This document shows positions 22,521-35,951 of a DNA stretch of 64,000 nt, in pieces. A program made the translations under genes and the position numbers. The notes under the pieces are model-generated. The model searched no databases and was not told the DNA's origin. It worked only from the letters and a program-made list of their open reading frames with translations. Every line of letters starts with the position of its first letter. Positions within the stretch are counted from its first letter, which is position 1. The stretch lies in the NCBI RefSeq assembly GCF_041296385.1, contig NC_091014.1:11383578-11447577 (forward strand), given 5' to 3'. The stretch is from Aphelocoma coerulescens. Taxonomy: Eukaryota > Chordata > Aves > Passeriformes > Corvidae.

Positions 22521-25380
22521 TATTTCTCAGAATTCAGAAATAGTTAGTTTCAGAGTATGTGTAAAGTCTGTAGTGATGAATGCATCTACATCACCAAAAA
22601 GTTGATATAAGCACTAGAGGTACTAGAGAAAGAATAAAGCAGAACTATTCCAAGGACACTGAGGCCTGTATGTCTAAAGCTTAGATAGACAATGCTTCCA
22701 AAATAACCCTACCTTCAGCCTCTCTTCACTCAGTATGTGCCAAAAAATATTTCTTTACTTTTTACTATGTTGCTGCCCAAAAGAATTACAGATTCTTGCT
22801 TCAGTCTTTGTTGAACACTTTTGTTTTAAAAAGGCTATTCAGCATTGCTTTCTGAGCAGAGCATCAACATAAGGCTTAATGAGAAATCCAGAAAAAAAAA
22901 AAACAAACTTAAAAACATGACCAAAGCAACAACAACAAAAATGCCACCCCTCCAAAATGCGCATATGAAAAAGAGCAGCAGTTGCTGAGCATCCAGTCCA
23001 GGAGAATGTATTCAAATGAGCCATGTCTCTGAATTTTTACCTAGCCTGACATGGAGGAAGCATCATTTATAGAAACTGTCAATTAAAACCAGGAGATGTA
23101 ATGCAGTAAAAATTAGCTCTTACAATACAATCACAGCATATTCTCCAAACCAGATGTCAATGCTGTGGCGTGAAGAAAGTTAGTTTCACAGGCAGATAAG
23201 AAAGGCTAGTAGGACATCCCTTTATGCTTTAGGGGAGTAGGAAAAATGCAGGATGGCAGAATGCGGGAAGTTCTGCTTCTTGACAGAAGTGTGAAGCATG
23301 TGTTGTGTATGTGTTCTGCATGGAAGTAGGGAATGCTCAGTGGAGCTCTGAATCGTCTCAGCAACAGCCCAGACACTGTGAAATAAAAATCCAGACATCA
23401 GTCTGGCTGAAAGCATTGAAAGTAAGCTAAAAACATATGTGATTACTTGTGTAGGTGACAAGAGAAACTTGAATATAAAGTACTCTAGACAGTCAATAAA
23501 CCTGTCTTACAAACTTCCCTTTGTCCTCAGTAAAAAACCCCAACAAACAACAAACCTCTCAAAATCATCCAAAAAACTTAGCCTCAAGTGTAACTAAACA
23601 TAAATGTCAAATATTTTAGAAAACACAAGGTTAGTAAGGTTTTCTGACTGCAAAAAGACTACATATTCAAAATATGCAAAATATATTCCCAGCTCTGCAC
23701 AATAGCTGTGCTTTCTGTCTGCTTCTGCAGTTAGCATATTAAAGACTTTTAGGTGCATCACTAACAGGTGTTCTGCAAACTGTGCCACAGGGTTTGGATG
23801 ACCAGTGGCAACTGTGAGATCTAGCTGCTCAGTCTTGAACAGTGTGCTTTCCTACATGATCATGGAAGGCCAAAACACCAGAGTAATCCTTTATCACCGT
23901 GAACATCCTGATAGCAGATACAGATAAGAGTTTTATTGCATTAAAACAGTTCACTACTATCTGTCCCACCTTTTCCCACCCCTTTTTTTTTCAATTGAAA
24001 AGACTGTAAGAGGGAAGGGAAAAGAATAAGAGGATTGCATTTTTCATAATGTCAAGTATCCTTAGTAAGGAGTACCATGATGTGCTATTGAGTATTTGTG
24101 ATAATGACAGTGAAAATAAATGGACTATTTTAAAGAAGCAGCTGATAGTGTTTTCATCATAATTTCCATGAGTATCTTTTTAAAGGGAGATGATGTAAAC
24201 ATTCCATATTCACTAAATTACAGTGATGCAGTGACTTACAAGCCAGCATGAGATACCTTCCACAAGTAATAATGCATTTCAAGTTCAAAAGTTCTTTCAT
24301 TTTCTGTAACACAGAAAGGTCCTTGATGATCCCAGAACAAGTCTCAGAAAGATCTAGAAGGTTTTAGGACAGAGGCCAGAAACTGCTGCAAAAACTTCAC
24401 TTTAGTAAAGAAGGAGAAGGAGAAACTTGGAGTGTGTTACCCTATAACCAAGGCTGTCATCCCTGCAAGAGAAGCTGGTCTAGGGACACCTTAAAATGTA
24501 AATGAACTACTTTTATCTGTGCTGGTTAATGTTTCTCCACACATAAAGCAACTACCACCTCTTGACACAAAGCTTCTTTTCAAACTAAGGACTAGGTTTT
24601 GCTAAAAGAGGGTATCTTGAAAAATTGATGCACAAACCCACGGTGTTGTTAGTCACTCCTCTACAGCTGTCCCAGAACTTGCCACGTCATAGATAATGTG
24701 TCTCACCTGACGCTGAGGCAAAGCTGGTCTGACAGATTGAGGGCAGTCAGAGGGCAGCAAAGGAAATTACATAGATAGGAAATTACAAAAGAAATGAAGC
24801 AATAAAACCAACCTTGTGATGCATAGATCCTCAAACAACAACAGAGTGCTAGAAGCTAAGGAATAAGAAAAAGAACAGTTAGAAAAGTAAATTGTGCCAG
24901 CTTTTGCCTCAGAAGTTTACAAAAGATTTGTTCTACCTTCATGGTGATATTCTTCAGGTGTTGTTTGTGCTAAATACTTAGTTCCAGAAATTTAACTGTC
25001 TGCTCTGAGGCTTTTTCCTGCTGCATGAGTTAGTTTTTGTGCCATGCTATGAGAGCTCTATTGTACTCACAAACCATTTTTCCAGAGAAGGGAATCTGGC
25101 AAATTCACAAATATTAGATCTCAGAGACTACTCTGCAGAGCAGTGAGAGATTCCATGTACCAATTATGTAGCAGCATATACATGGGAGAGGAGAAATAAT
25201 CTCATTTGATTCCATGGATTCAATTCACTTTTAACACTGATTGTGTGTTCAGGTGTAGTGCAGATGAGAAATGCCAAATACTGTCCTAGTCCAAGTATTG
25301 TGTACTGGATAACACCCACTCTAAGGCGGCTTTAATTGTGAAAATGCTGTCAAATATCTTCTCCAATCTGATGTGAAAGC
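22521..25380. other. AT-rich single-copy DNA, no gene seen
   Basis: No gene or mobile element recognised. A-rich runs at about 22893-22904 and a T run at about 23980-23990. Confidence 0.55.
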
Positions 25381-26370
25381 CATAGAATCATAAAATCATA
25401 GAACCATAGAATATGCTGAGTTGGAAGGGATCCATCAGAATGGAACCCTGTGCACGACAGCCCAAGAATCACACCACGGGCCTGAGAGCATTGTTCAAAT
25501 GCTTCTTGAGCTCTGACAGGCTTGGTGCTGTGATTGGGGAGCCTGTTCCAGTGCTCAGCCACCTTCTGGGTGAAAAACCTTTTCCTGATATCTGATCCAA
25601 ACCACCCCTCACTCAGCTCCTTGACATTCCCTTGAGTCCTGTCTCTGGTCATGAGAGTGAACAGATGTGTACCTTCCTCCCAGCTGTTCCTCATGGGGAT
25701 GTTGAAAATCACAATGAGATCTCCCCCTAGTCTTCTCTTTTCCAAACTGAACAAATCAAGTGACATCAGCTGCTGCTCCTAAGGATTCCAGACCCTTCAC
25801 CATCCTCGTGGCCTCCTTTGCACACTCTCTAATACCTGAATGTCTTTTTTTTTTATATTGTGGTGCCCAGAACTGCCCCCAGCACTCGAGGTGAGGCTGC
25901 CCCAGAGCAGAGCAGAGCAGGACAATCCCCTCCCTTGCCTGGCTGGTGATGCTGTGCCTGATGCACCCCAGGACAGGGCTGGCCCTCCTGGCTGCCAGGG
26001 CACTGCTGGCTCATGTTCAGCTTTCCACTGACCAGGACTCCCAGGTGTCTTTCCACAGCTGCTCTCCAGCCTCGTTTCCCAGCCTATGCACAGAACCAGG
26101 GTTGCCCCATCGCAAGGTGCAGAATCCAGAACTTTCCCTGGTTGTACTTCATATGGTTGTTGATTGCCCATCTCTCTAATTTGTTGAGGTGTCTCTTCAG
26201 GACCTCTCTGCCCTCAAGGGAGTCAAGAACTCCTCCCAGTTTAATGACACTGGTAAACTTCCTTAGTACTCCTCTGAGTCCTGTGTCCAAGTTATTAATG
26301 AAGATATTGAAGAGAACTGGGCCGAGGATGGAGCCCTGCAGAGCCCCACCAGTGTCAGATCACCAGCCCG
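25381..26370 (-). mobile_element. CR1 LINE, 1-kb 3' part with ORF2 C-terminus
   Basis: This is the best-preserved CR1 in the window. The plus-strand left edge carries the 8-bp-type terminal repeats (ATAGAATC, ATAAAATC, ATAGAACC), the usual CR1 3' terminus in reverse complement. Going right, blocks match the 3' UTR, the C-terminal part of ORF2 and the reverse-transcriptase palm. It is 5'-truncated in the palm near 26370, as is usual for CR1. Confidence 0.95.
25420..26370 (-). pseudogene. CR1 ORF2 fragment (reverse transcriptase to C-terminus), dead
   Basis: ORF2 encodes the endonuclease and reverse transcriptase that copy CR1 RNA at the insertion site. Here only the RT palm, thumb and C-terminal region remain. 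Minus-strand 26297-26342 reads L-Q-G-S-I-L-G-P-V-L-F-N, the conserved block before the active site. The F-A-D-D catalytic block that should follow reads F-T-S-V at 26245-26257, so both acidic residues are gone. Further on are the L-E-K-R-R and H-W-N-R-L-P blocks typical of the CR1 C-terminus (about 25530-25760). Frameshifts separate the blocks, and the endonuclease is missing. Confidence 0.85.
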
Positions 26371-28023
26371 TAAGCAAGTCCTTATATATTTCTTTATTAG
26401 GTGGATTTACACTATACTTTATTTCAAATTAAGCAGCTAAAGCATAAATGATGATAACTATTAATGCAGTTGAGTTTTCAGGTGAAAACTAGTCCAGAAA
26501 TCAAGGTAATTTACTTTAGGTTTACAAAGCTCCAAATAAATGGCTAGATCCCTATTGAGAGCTTCAAAATAATTGCCAGTACTGATGCTAAAATATTCTG
26601 GCAAGCAGAGAGCTAGTATTAGGTATTAGTAAGGGCTACTGAAAGTGGAAGAAGTTGTAGGAATTCTTTCAAGAATGGGGTCTTATCTTTCCCCAGATTG
26701 TATCAATAATCTTGCAGATAGTATGCCAGGTTTCTTTCTGATGGTTGCTAAAAACTGCTGGAATCTCAGAAGGAGCCTGATTTTTTTCACTTAAAAAGTA
26801 CTGGAGAGTTCCAATTGATCTCAAGCCCTGTGCTGACATAATGCAGCTTGTACTTAACTGTCAAAATTTTTAGAGAGTTGTATATATTTTTAAAATGTGT
26901 TTTATGGCCTAAGTGGCTAAATATATAGATTTTTATAGGAATACATGTGTGTATATAGCCTGGTTAGTCCATTACAGAATATATTGAACTAAAATTTTAT
27001 GCTCATATATTGACTTAGAAATGCATTCAAATTCTTTTCAGCCATTACCTCCTCCAGATGTTATTTTCTCTGACATTTTAAAATATATGCATAAACCATT
27101 TCTAAGCTTTCCCTCAATACAGTATGTTTGAACTCTTCTTAATTAAAGCATTTTAAATAATTGATGTTTAAACAACCTGTGTTTTCTGGATTGAGGCAAA
27201 AGTTTTGAAAATCTTATCTGGGATAAATTTTATTGAAAGCTAGCATGAGAATAAAGTGAGTCTCTAAAATTGTTTACTGTGGTGGGTTTGGATAGAATCA
27301 CTGTCATTCTCCTTTATTCTTCTGGATTTTGGCTAGAAAAATTAATTTTCTAGGGACCTAAAATAACTGTAAGGCCCCATCCTCTCTTAGCACCCTATTT
27401 TCCCTCTATATCTGTATATCTTTAGCCTTACAGACAGAACTTCCAATGCTTTTATTCTAAGTGTAAATTTTCAGATATTATTTTCTCAAAGTGACCAAGG
27501 AATACTGAACTCAATAAAATAATCCTGTCCACACTATGAATACCAAACCAGGTTGGTTGTTCAGTGGTTTTATGGGTTTTTTAGTTTGTTCCTTTTATTT
27601 ATTTATTTTTTTAAACACTATGTATATGTTAGTATGAGAACAGATGAAGGGAAGACTGGCTCCATACAGAGCTGGGCAGGGCAAAAACAGTCGCTTTTCT
27701 TTGTTGGCTCCACATCAGCAACATTGGCCATAGCAGGCAGGAGCTCAGGGAGACTTGATGTCCTGGAGTGAATATCTCAGAAGTCAGAACTCTCTGTACT
27801 GGTGCCCAAACCAAGAGGATTTCATCCTGTGTGTGGCATCACTCCAATATGGTTCCCATATGGCTCCAGCGTCACAACTTGCTTAAGTTAATCAAAGTCA
27901 ACCAAAAGGAAATTCCCCCCTTTGCCTCCCTTGTGCCAGCACGAGCACTTGTATGGCTGGGTGGGAAGCCAAGGCACTTCTAGATAGACAGAGAGTGTTT
28001 GGATCAGGGAAACAACCTGTGGG
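26371..28023. other. AT-rich single-copy DNA, no gene seen
   Basis: No repeat family or gene recognised. A GC-richer patch at 27640-27990 has no clear identity and open frames of only 60-75 codons. Confidence 0.5.
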
Positions 28024-28100
28024 TAAAAAAAAATAAGATAAAATAAAATAATAAAATAATAAAATAATAAAATAATAAAATAATAATAAAATAGAAAAAG
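28024..28100. repeat. A-rich (AATAAAAT)n-type microsatellite
   Basis: About 75 bp built only from A and T with scattered G at the left. Units alternate ATAAA and ATAATAAA. The hydrophobic minus-strand frame through it is an artefact. Confidence 0.95.
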
Positions 28101-31100
28101 ATGGGTTTTTTGCATTTCAGCTCTGCTTCCACAGCAGAGGTAGAGGCAAAATGAGGGATCAGACTATGGCCAACTTAGAAACAAGCTTTTGCTTATCAGA
28201 CCTCGTGCATGGAGGACCATGTTGTCTCTTAATTTTCTGTGTGGAGAAAAAAGCTGCCTCCAGACTTCACATACATTATGTGCTTTCATTTCTCCTATTA
28301 TCAACTATGTGTGGCTTGTATGTGGAGACTTTTTAGGTAGAATCCAACACTGGAATGATCAGAAGAAAAACAAAGTGAAATTGCTTTAACTGAGGCATTA
28401 AGGAAAAAAGTGAAAGCAGTCAGAAGCCAAGAGCTTGAAGGCAATCTGTAACCAGCCAGAGAGCCAGCAGCTTAATGCTGGTTTTTATCTGGCTGTCATG
28501 TGCTAAGTTTGCTCAGATAAAGAGAAAGAAGCCATTTCAGTTGATAGCTGTGTTAGTCAGTATAACTGTGCTGTAGTAAGGCAAGGGAAGTGAGGTTTCT
28601 TTTCACATTGTAAATATAAGGTTGTGGCAAAACTGTGTGATTCTCCAAATGGGTTGTTTCACACACTTGTATACATCTAACTTTTGGCTTGAGAATGCAA
28701 GTTTTGACACATTTTCACAGAATGGTTTCCAAAGTGTATAGAGATGTTGGGTTGGACAGATGTTGTAGGGGTTCCAAGTGAAACAAGCATAGAAACATTA
28801 TCGACAATTACACAGTAAATACAAAATCCACAAGTAACTTCATCCTTTTTGGATCATCTGAACTGATTTCTCTTTCTTTTTTTTAAAGAAACTTAAAGAT
28901 ATTTTTATTGATTATTTGTCTTTCAAATACATAAATTACAAAGAAGGATGTAAAACTTAACAAATTAAAAGAGAGACTTTGTAGACAAATGCAGTTTTAT
29001 ACTGAAAGGCATTGAGGTAGTGATAATATATCTCCTTAAACAGCGTGTTTACCTAAGTGTTTTCTATGCAAGGTGAGAGAACTGCCCAGAAACAAAATTC
29101 AAAATATAATGAAATGAAGTGCATACATGGATGACCTCTTCCTGACAGTTTGAAGTAAAAGGTCAGAAGGTCACAAAGCAGAGCAGAAGTTAACGAAATG
29201 AAACCCAAAAGCACCAAAGCTAATAAAGACAGAGATTGCTGTGTTCAGCCAAGTCAGGCAGCGTAAGTAAGAGTTCAGACCCAATATATATGTAAACTGT
29301 AATCAGATTTCATAACATAGTAAATAATTTCATGTTTCCAAAGAAGGAAAAAAACCCAAACCAACAAAAGAAAAGGAACTGACACCAGAAAACTTTTCTA
29401 CAGAAGTCCAATTCAGCCTTTTACAAAACACCTTCTTTTTAATACACAATATAAAATAAAAATAGATTAGTAGAAACATTATCTTGAGCCACCACTGCAA
29501 GTTTCTTAGATTTCTTGGACACCTATAAAGGTCAGTTTATCTCCATTACTGGGAAAGGAAAATAGAATGTCCAAAAGACTGTTGGGCACTGGAAAGATGA
29601 GGTGTCATAACATGGTAAGTGACAGGATGAAAGCACATCTTTGGTTTATTTTGATATGTACTCCTGACCTGCAACGTAGTGCTTCAACACTTAAAAAAAC
29701 TCATATTGAATTATCTGCTCACGTGTGCCCGTTGGCCTCTCCAGAACATTTACCCCTTTTCTGGCAAAATAGAAACCTTCACACATTCCTTCTGTAACCC
29801 AAAACACATAATGTGATATTGTCAGAAGCAAAACTTTTTAAATAACCATCATAGATTAAATACACCAAGCCAGTTGAGACCTGCCACAGAGCCAGCTGTG
29901 CTTAGCAATTGACAATAAGACAAATTTACTGCGCAGATGCATCATCCCAAAATGTGGTTTTCACCTTTCAAAAAAAAAAGTGTTTGATTTGAATTTGTAA
30001 TTGCAATTTTATTGAGTTTTTGTTTCATCCAGACTACTAGAGGTAACACATAAGGTTTTGTTAGATAAATTAGTTACAAGTTTTCTTAAATACTTGAAAG
30101 TGTATTTAACCTTCAGTGGCTCGTTGCTCAAAGTAGCTTAACTTCAGTGCATACCATGCTAAAGGAGCAAATATCTTGAAGGCATCTTAGGGACTGAGTG
30201 GTTACGTGATTTATTTTCTGAAGGACATTACAGAGACAAGGAAATATCCAAGTAAACCGTTGCAATTTTTGCAGTAGTGTGCAATATATGTCATAGATGA
30301 ATGAATAATCTTCATGTTATAGAAAACCAAGAGGATTGAGGTTTACTAATATTACTGCAAATGTCAAAAGTTTCCACTTCTTTCAGAAGTTAAAAAAGAA
30401 AAAAAAAGAAAGAGAAAATCCCAACACAATAAAAGCCAAACAAGAGAGTATTTTCTCAAGGCTTGTCTAATCAGTATTTAATAAAGTGGAGATTTTAGCC
30501 ATCATTTTGGTTAACTATTGGTTTACATTGCAAATGACAGTTGCTGCTTGTTTAAATATTATTTTTGCAGGGGAAGGGAAAGAAAACTTTAGGGATGCCA
30601 TAATTATGCAGAATTTACAGATCTTTAAATGCCAGTGGTTGAGCTGATTAATGAACACATCTGTAAGTTAAATTCTCAGAGGCTGTTTCCATGATGGCTG
30701 AAACCAGAAAGTGTTGGAAATCTATTGAGAAGGTTTAAGATTCCCAGCTCAGAAGTCCAAGACATACCTGCCTAAGGATCTGAATGGAGTTATTTGAAAC
30801 CAGATTGCTGCCACCAGTCCATTCATATTCAGAGCTACAGAATTTGCCAGCTTAGGATAGGCTTATTTATGAGATAGAGTCACATTGTGCTCTGTTCAGT
30901 CCAAACCACATGATAAGCATAAGGGATAGAGTTGTGGGGTTTTTTCTGTAATATGACCTTAGTCTGCTTTCACTTCGTGTGCAGTCTCATCTCTTACAGC
31001 AATCAAGAAATACATGAACACTTCCAGTAGAATAAGGCAGCATGTGACTCCGGCATCCGATTATATTCCTGATGATTAAAGAAAAAAGAGTAATTGAAAT

Positions 31101-34100
31101 TCCAAATGATGCTAGAATCAGAGTAGGGTTGAAAAGACTGCTCTACTACAAAGTAGGAGAATGAAAAGCTAACATAATTTCAATAGATAAAGCCAAATTA
31201 ATAGAATAATATTTTGCATTTTTTGGTAATGGTTTCCTGGCTTTAATAACTTTAGAAATGTTACAGTAAACTTATTTTCCTTTTCAAATAAGCTTTTGGA
31301 AAAGTAAGAAGAAAGGCTGTTCTAGTTTAATTGACCTTGTTCTCTTGTTGCACCAAATGCTTTTAGAAGGCAAAGCCAATCTGATGGGAAGGTAGCACAC
31401 AGGAATTTAGGAATATATGTGAATACTTGAATGCCTTATTAATCATAGGTTATCTTATCAAGCACCATTCTCCTTATGAGTCCAATTCAAGTTTTAAGAT
31501 ACGAGCAGCTCAGGAGCCATGAAAATCACAGTGTTTCCTCCAGATGTGGTACTGTGTATTTGATTGAACCAAACCCTTTTAAGTTTCATTTGTATCTAGC
31601 TTTGTTCTGGCTACAAACATAATGAGAATACTTTCAGCTCTCAGGCTAAAGCAATTACTGACGCAATATTATTTTTATTTCTTTCAAGTGTGTCCTAGCT
31701 TGTTGTATGGCCAGGTAAATCCAAAAAGACCAATAAATTAACTAACCATGTGCTTTCCAGTGAGAAGCTTACCTTAACTTACTTCACATTCAAACTTTTT
31801 TTCACAGTCCCTTTCAACCTTTGATGACAATCTCTAAAACTGAAAGAAACCCATCACCCTATTTGTTATTCCCTCAATCATTTAAAAGTGATGCTTACCT
31901 GTACTGTCACGGCCTTAGAGAGAGACATAAATTTATCTTAAACAAAAGATAAACCTGAACAAAAAGATATACCTGAACTTATTGTCTGAAGCTTCACACA
32001 GGGGTCAAGTAGCATGTCATTGGTCTGAATACCTCTTTTCTAGGACAGGAAATATATATGAAATAAGGAGAAGCTATAACTAATAAAGCTTGTCCTTAGA
32101 CTGAACTTCAGTCCTTGATTCTACAAGCTCAATTGCCAATAATGTTTCTTACTGGATTTTAAGACAGGATGCTTTGTGTGAATCAGTACTTGACTGGAGG
32201 TTCACGGTGCTACTCACCTTGATTCACTCTCATTTTCAACAAGTGAGATGGGCTTGTTGAGAGATTGGTAATCTTAAGATTTATGGAAAGAATTTACTAT
32301 TTCAGATGTTTGGGATTACAAAAGAAACCCCTAATATATATTTAGGAAAAGAAATCAGTGGTCAAAACTATGTTGTTCCTCATACATTCTGAAAAAATGC
32401 TCTGAATTTCTTAGGCTTTTTCAGTGTGGTGAAGGGTTAATAGTGAAAGAAATTCTACATTTAATTCACTCACAAAAAGCTCTGGCTAATATAAATGCTT
32501 CAATCAAATCATGTTTGTGTTTTGACTAAGGAACTCAAATTCAAAATTGATTTAACTTCACTAGTTTCTTTGGTCCTTTTGCAGAATTAAATTACTAATT
32601 TCATTTACTAAGTGGCACATTTAGTTACCATACAGCCAGATCCTGAAACCATTCCAGAATCTCATACCAGCAGACACTGAGATGCATATTCATTTTGAGA
32701 CTGGTGCTGATCATTCTTGGCCCAGCTTTCATCCCTTTATTGTTGCTGAAAATATAAATTATTTAAGTAGATACACTCTCCAGGTTTTTATGCTGTATGA
32801 GCCTTCAGTATTATGAATTCCTTCCAACTCACCACTAGAGGTATAGATAAGGCATGCCCTTTCATATGACATGAAAAGAAATTAACTTTGTTTCTTTTAT
32901 TAAATGTTTTTTTTTTCAATATGTAATTTGCTGAAAAACAAAGTAAAAGATGAATGGGGGAATTTTTATGCAGTTGATAATATTAGTTTCCTTTCAACAA
33001 TTTGTTTTTATATGTGAAATAATTTACACTTTTAGTAAAAACTTTTCCCTATTTTCTTCACATCGCTGCTTCCAAGAGTGTTGTTAGAGTTTGAGAGTAG
33101 AGCAATTCACTACAAACGTTGAAGATAATTGAGATAACATCTTTAGAAAGACAACCTAGGTCTAAATTTATAATGAAGTACGACAAGTTATCAAGGTAAT
33201 GTGAAGCTGAGGGAAAAGCTAAGATGGAGGCAATATGATAGCTTGAAGAATTTAAAGGTTGTGATGTAAGAAATATTACTGAAACCCAGTGTCTTGTAAA
33301 AATATTTAACTGGAGAAAATACAGAAAAATTTTACTTCAATAAAAATATTTCTTCCAAACTAAAATAATCTGGAACACAACAACATTTTCTGGAATTAGT
33401 TTGACAGTAGAGAAGATTCAGAGTAAATTGGACTTTTTTTCCTACATCGTATTCCAGATATGTCCCTGGGAGGATGGCTCAGCACTCCCTTTGGTCATCT
33501 GGAAGAAGCTGACTTGTTCTGGTGTTTCTTGTACATATTTTGATGCAGAAACTTTATTTTCTTTTTAGTTTTTAATGGCTTGCTTTCTTTTATTATTTTA
33601 TTTTATTTTTTCTCCTTACTTTATTTCATTAGCACTATGAAGGAGAACAAATCTCTTCAAATGAAAAAATCTTTCTCTGAAGTGCAAAGCAAAAGTTGGC
33701 TCACTTTGGAGCTCACTATTCATGCACCACAGAGACTTTCCAAGGTACCTGTCCCAGCTGACTCCCTTTTCAAGCATTAAGCAAAGTCCATAAATTCTAT
33801 TTCAAAGTTGAAATTTACAATGGACTCCATTCATAAAACTGTCATGATAGGTTTTCTAAGAGCATTTCACACTGATGTGAGAATGCTTCCAAGCTGAATA
33901 AAAGCTGAGTGGCTCATACATATCAAAGATTTCTCCTTTATAGACAGATGGTCAACTTGACATTGGACTGAGGGAAGGTGAGGGGAGAAGTGTTAGCTCA
34001 GAAGTGCCAGACTACAATAAGCTGGTTCATAAAGAGCTGATCCACGCTCTTTGCTGCCTGCTCAGAACTCATTTTAAGAACGTGACCTAACTCCCATCGA

Positions 34101-34500
34101 ATCCACCAGGCTTCAGTAGGAATTGGAACATGCCATATGTCTGAAAAGGAGCTCTTCTCTGGCATGAAGCAAAACAACTCATGAGTGGGAGTTAAGAGAG
34201 AATCACAAAAGGAAAGACATTTCTGTCCTATTAAATTTCCTCTTTGCTATTGTATTAAAAAATATAACTCATTTCATGCCTTGAAAAATAGTTATGTCAG
34301 ACTGATTCTTAGTTGATATAAATTGCCACAATTGTGACTCATGTAGATGTACAGTAATTTCTGATTTATTTGTACCATGATCCTTTATGTTGAGGAGGAG
34401 TTGTATAATGTATAGATTGGGTAAAGATCATCACACAATGGCAGCATTCTAGTTTTCCTTCTGTACTGAATTTCTTGGGGTTTATTGTTTTATGATTTGT
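28101..34500. other. 6.4 kb AT-rich single-copy DNA without mobile elements
   Basis: No LINE, LTR, DNA transposon or exon was recognised on either strand. Only short A/T runs occur (for example 30403-30412 and 32907-32916). The absence of insertions over this length may simply reflect low avian repeat density. Confidence 0.5.
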
Positions 34501-34910
34501 TGTAATGCTAGGTTTAGTTTAGGTTTAGCTTTCCTGAGAGCTCAGCAGAGCTGCTTAGGGCAGTGCAGCCACTGTCGGCCTCCCGCAGTCCATTTCGGAC
34601 GGCTCCGCCGTTTTACTCCGGCAGCTCTCAGCCTTACAACCAGTGATGATGAAGGAGGGAGAAGGGTCTCTCCATAAGGTTTTAGGAGGATCTTTTAATA
34701 GTTACATCTTGTCACAGCGATCCCCAGAGGCAAAGAGTCCTCGTGATCTGGGCACAGGCGGGTTTTGTCAGATTGCAGCGGCAGTACATGGGCGGAGTTG
34801 GGGTACAGGAACCAATAGAGAGAGTCCGAGGGAGTGGTCAGGGCAAAGGGCAAGGAAAAAGGGCGGGGGGATATGGGATCAGAAAAGCAGTGGATAAACA
34901 CATCACCACA
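34501..34910 (-). mobile_element. Probable solo LTR, family related to the 18587 LTR
   Basis: On the minus strand the segment begins TGTGGTGATG at 34910 and ends GCATTACA at 34501. It has an inverted CCAAT motif (34812-34816) and an ATTAAA polyadenylation-type signal (34694-34699). It shares its last eight bases with the LTR ending at 18587 and a GACTCTTTGC-containing block with that LTR, but the block order differs. A PPT or PBS was not seen on either side. No matching target duplication was found, so one or both edges may be off by some bases. Confidence 0.6.
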
Positions 34911-35548
34911 AGGATTAATTTCTAGTCAGTTCCCTGCAAGAGTTTTAAGTCTCCTTTGTCTTAAGCAGAGATCAAAATTTTTGGGAAAAAAAAAAAAATC
35001 TGGAAACAGAAGATGCTATAAAATAGTTACAGAAAATGAAAATGAAAAAAGGCACGTAAATGTCTGCATTAGAACCCAAATTTCTATTCATGCAAACACA
35101 GTGGAAATACAAGACTTCTATAATGTGGTTTACCAAATACAATCAATGTAACTTTAGAAATTCCAGTGTAGATCAAGGTTGTTTTTTTTAATCTTCTCTC
35201 TGATCAAGTGAAAATAAAGTGTTTACTTCTTTGGTTCACAACTGGAGCTGGGAAAAAACTTGACTTAAACCATTCTAAATAAACTATGATAAAACCCAGT
35301 AGCATTATAAATGTTGTGGGGGTTTTCTGTTTAGATATAATCTGTAAACTATATCATTATAGTATTATGAGGATTAAATAAGTATGAGAAATTTCATGAA
35401 CTATAGCTGTGTTAAATTATTCCAAAAGAATGTGAACTTCCCAAGAATGTTCTGTAGGAGTCTGCTGGGTACATTTGCCAGGCTGTTGGCATTTGAAAAA
35501 TGGCACCAGGGCCATCGCTTTCTAATGGTAAGACTGGATTATGATCTT
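34911..35548. other. Single-copy DNA, no gene seen
   Basis: About 640 bp between the LTR and the poly-C tract. An A run at 34985-34998. No feature recognised. Confidence 0.5.
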
Positions 35549-35566
35549 CCCCCCCCCCCCCCCCCC
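35549..35566. repeat. Poly-C tract, 18 C
   Basis: Eighteen uninterrupted C on the plus strand (poly-G on the minus). Rare in avian DNA and prone to length error in sequencing. Confidence 0.95.
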
Positions 35567-35887
35567 ACTTGTGCCTACTTAAATACCCTCTTCTTGAACA
35601 CGTCTTGACTTTTTTGGTAAAGATTGCATAAAATCTGTTTTATTTTGGTATATAATAGACTCCCGTCTCCAACATCAAGTGCAAGTCTTTGAGGAACACA
35701 ACCTAGTCAGTATTCATACTAGAATACTTAATACTCTTATTTACTTGTGTCTCCCTTGCCCCCCCCAGAAAACATTTTCTTGATTTTTCTAAAAAAGGAA
35801 TTCTATTTCTTATGGAAAGGTTTTGTCCTTACTCTGACAAATAGTGATACAGGGTTTCATTTTATATATTAAGAAAAGTAGGGTCAG

Positions 35888-35951
35888 TATTCTATTCTAT
35901 TCTATTCTATTCTATTCTATTCTATTCTATTCTATTCTATTCTATTCTATT
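35888..35951. repeat. (ATTCT)n microsatellite
   Basis: Twelve uninterrupted TCTAT units at 35891-35950 with partial units at each side. Degenerate ATTCT-like units continue for about 40 bp to the right. The 5-bp period is exact, which suggests recent expansion and likely length polymorphism. Confidence 0.98.

Noticed and set aside
25797..26432. Several 60-140-codon frames on both strands
   Set aside because: Minus-strand ones are broken pieces of CR1 ORF2. Plus-strand ones are antisense to it.
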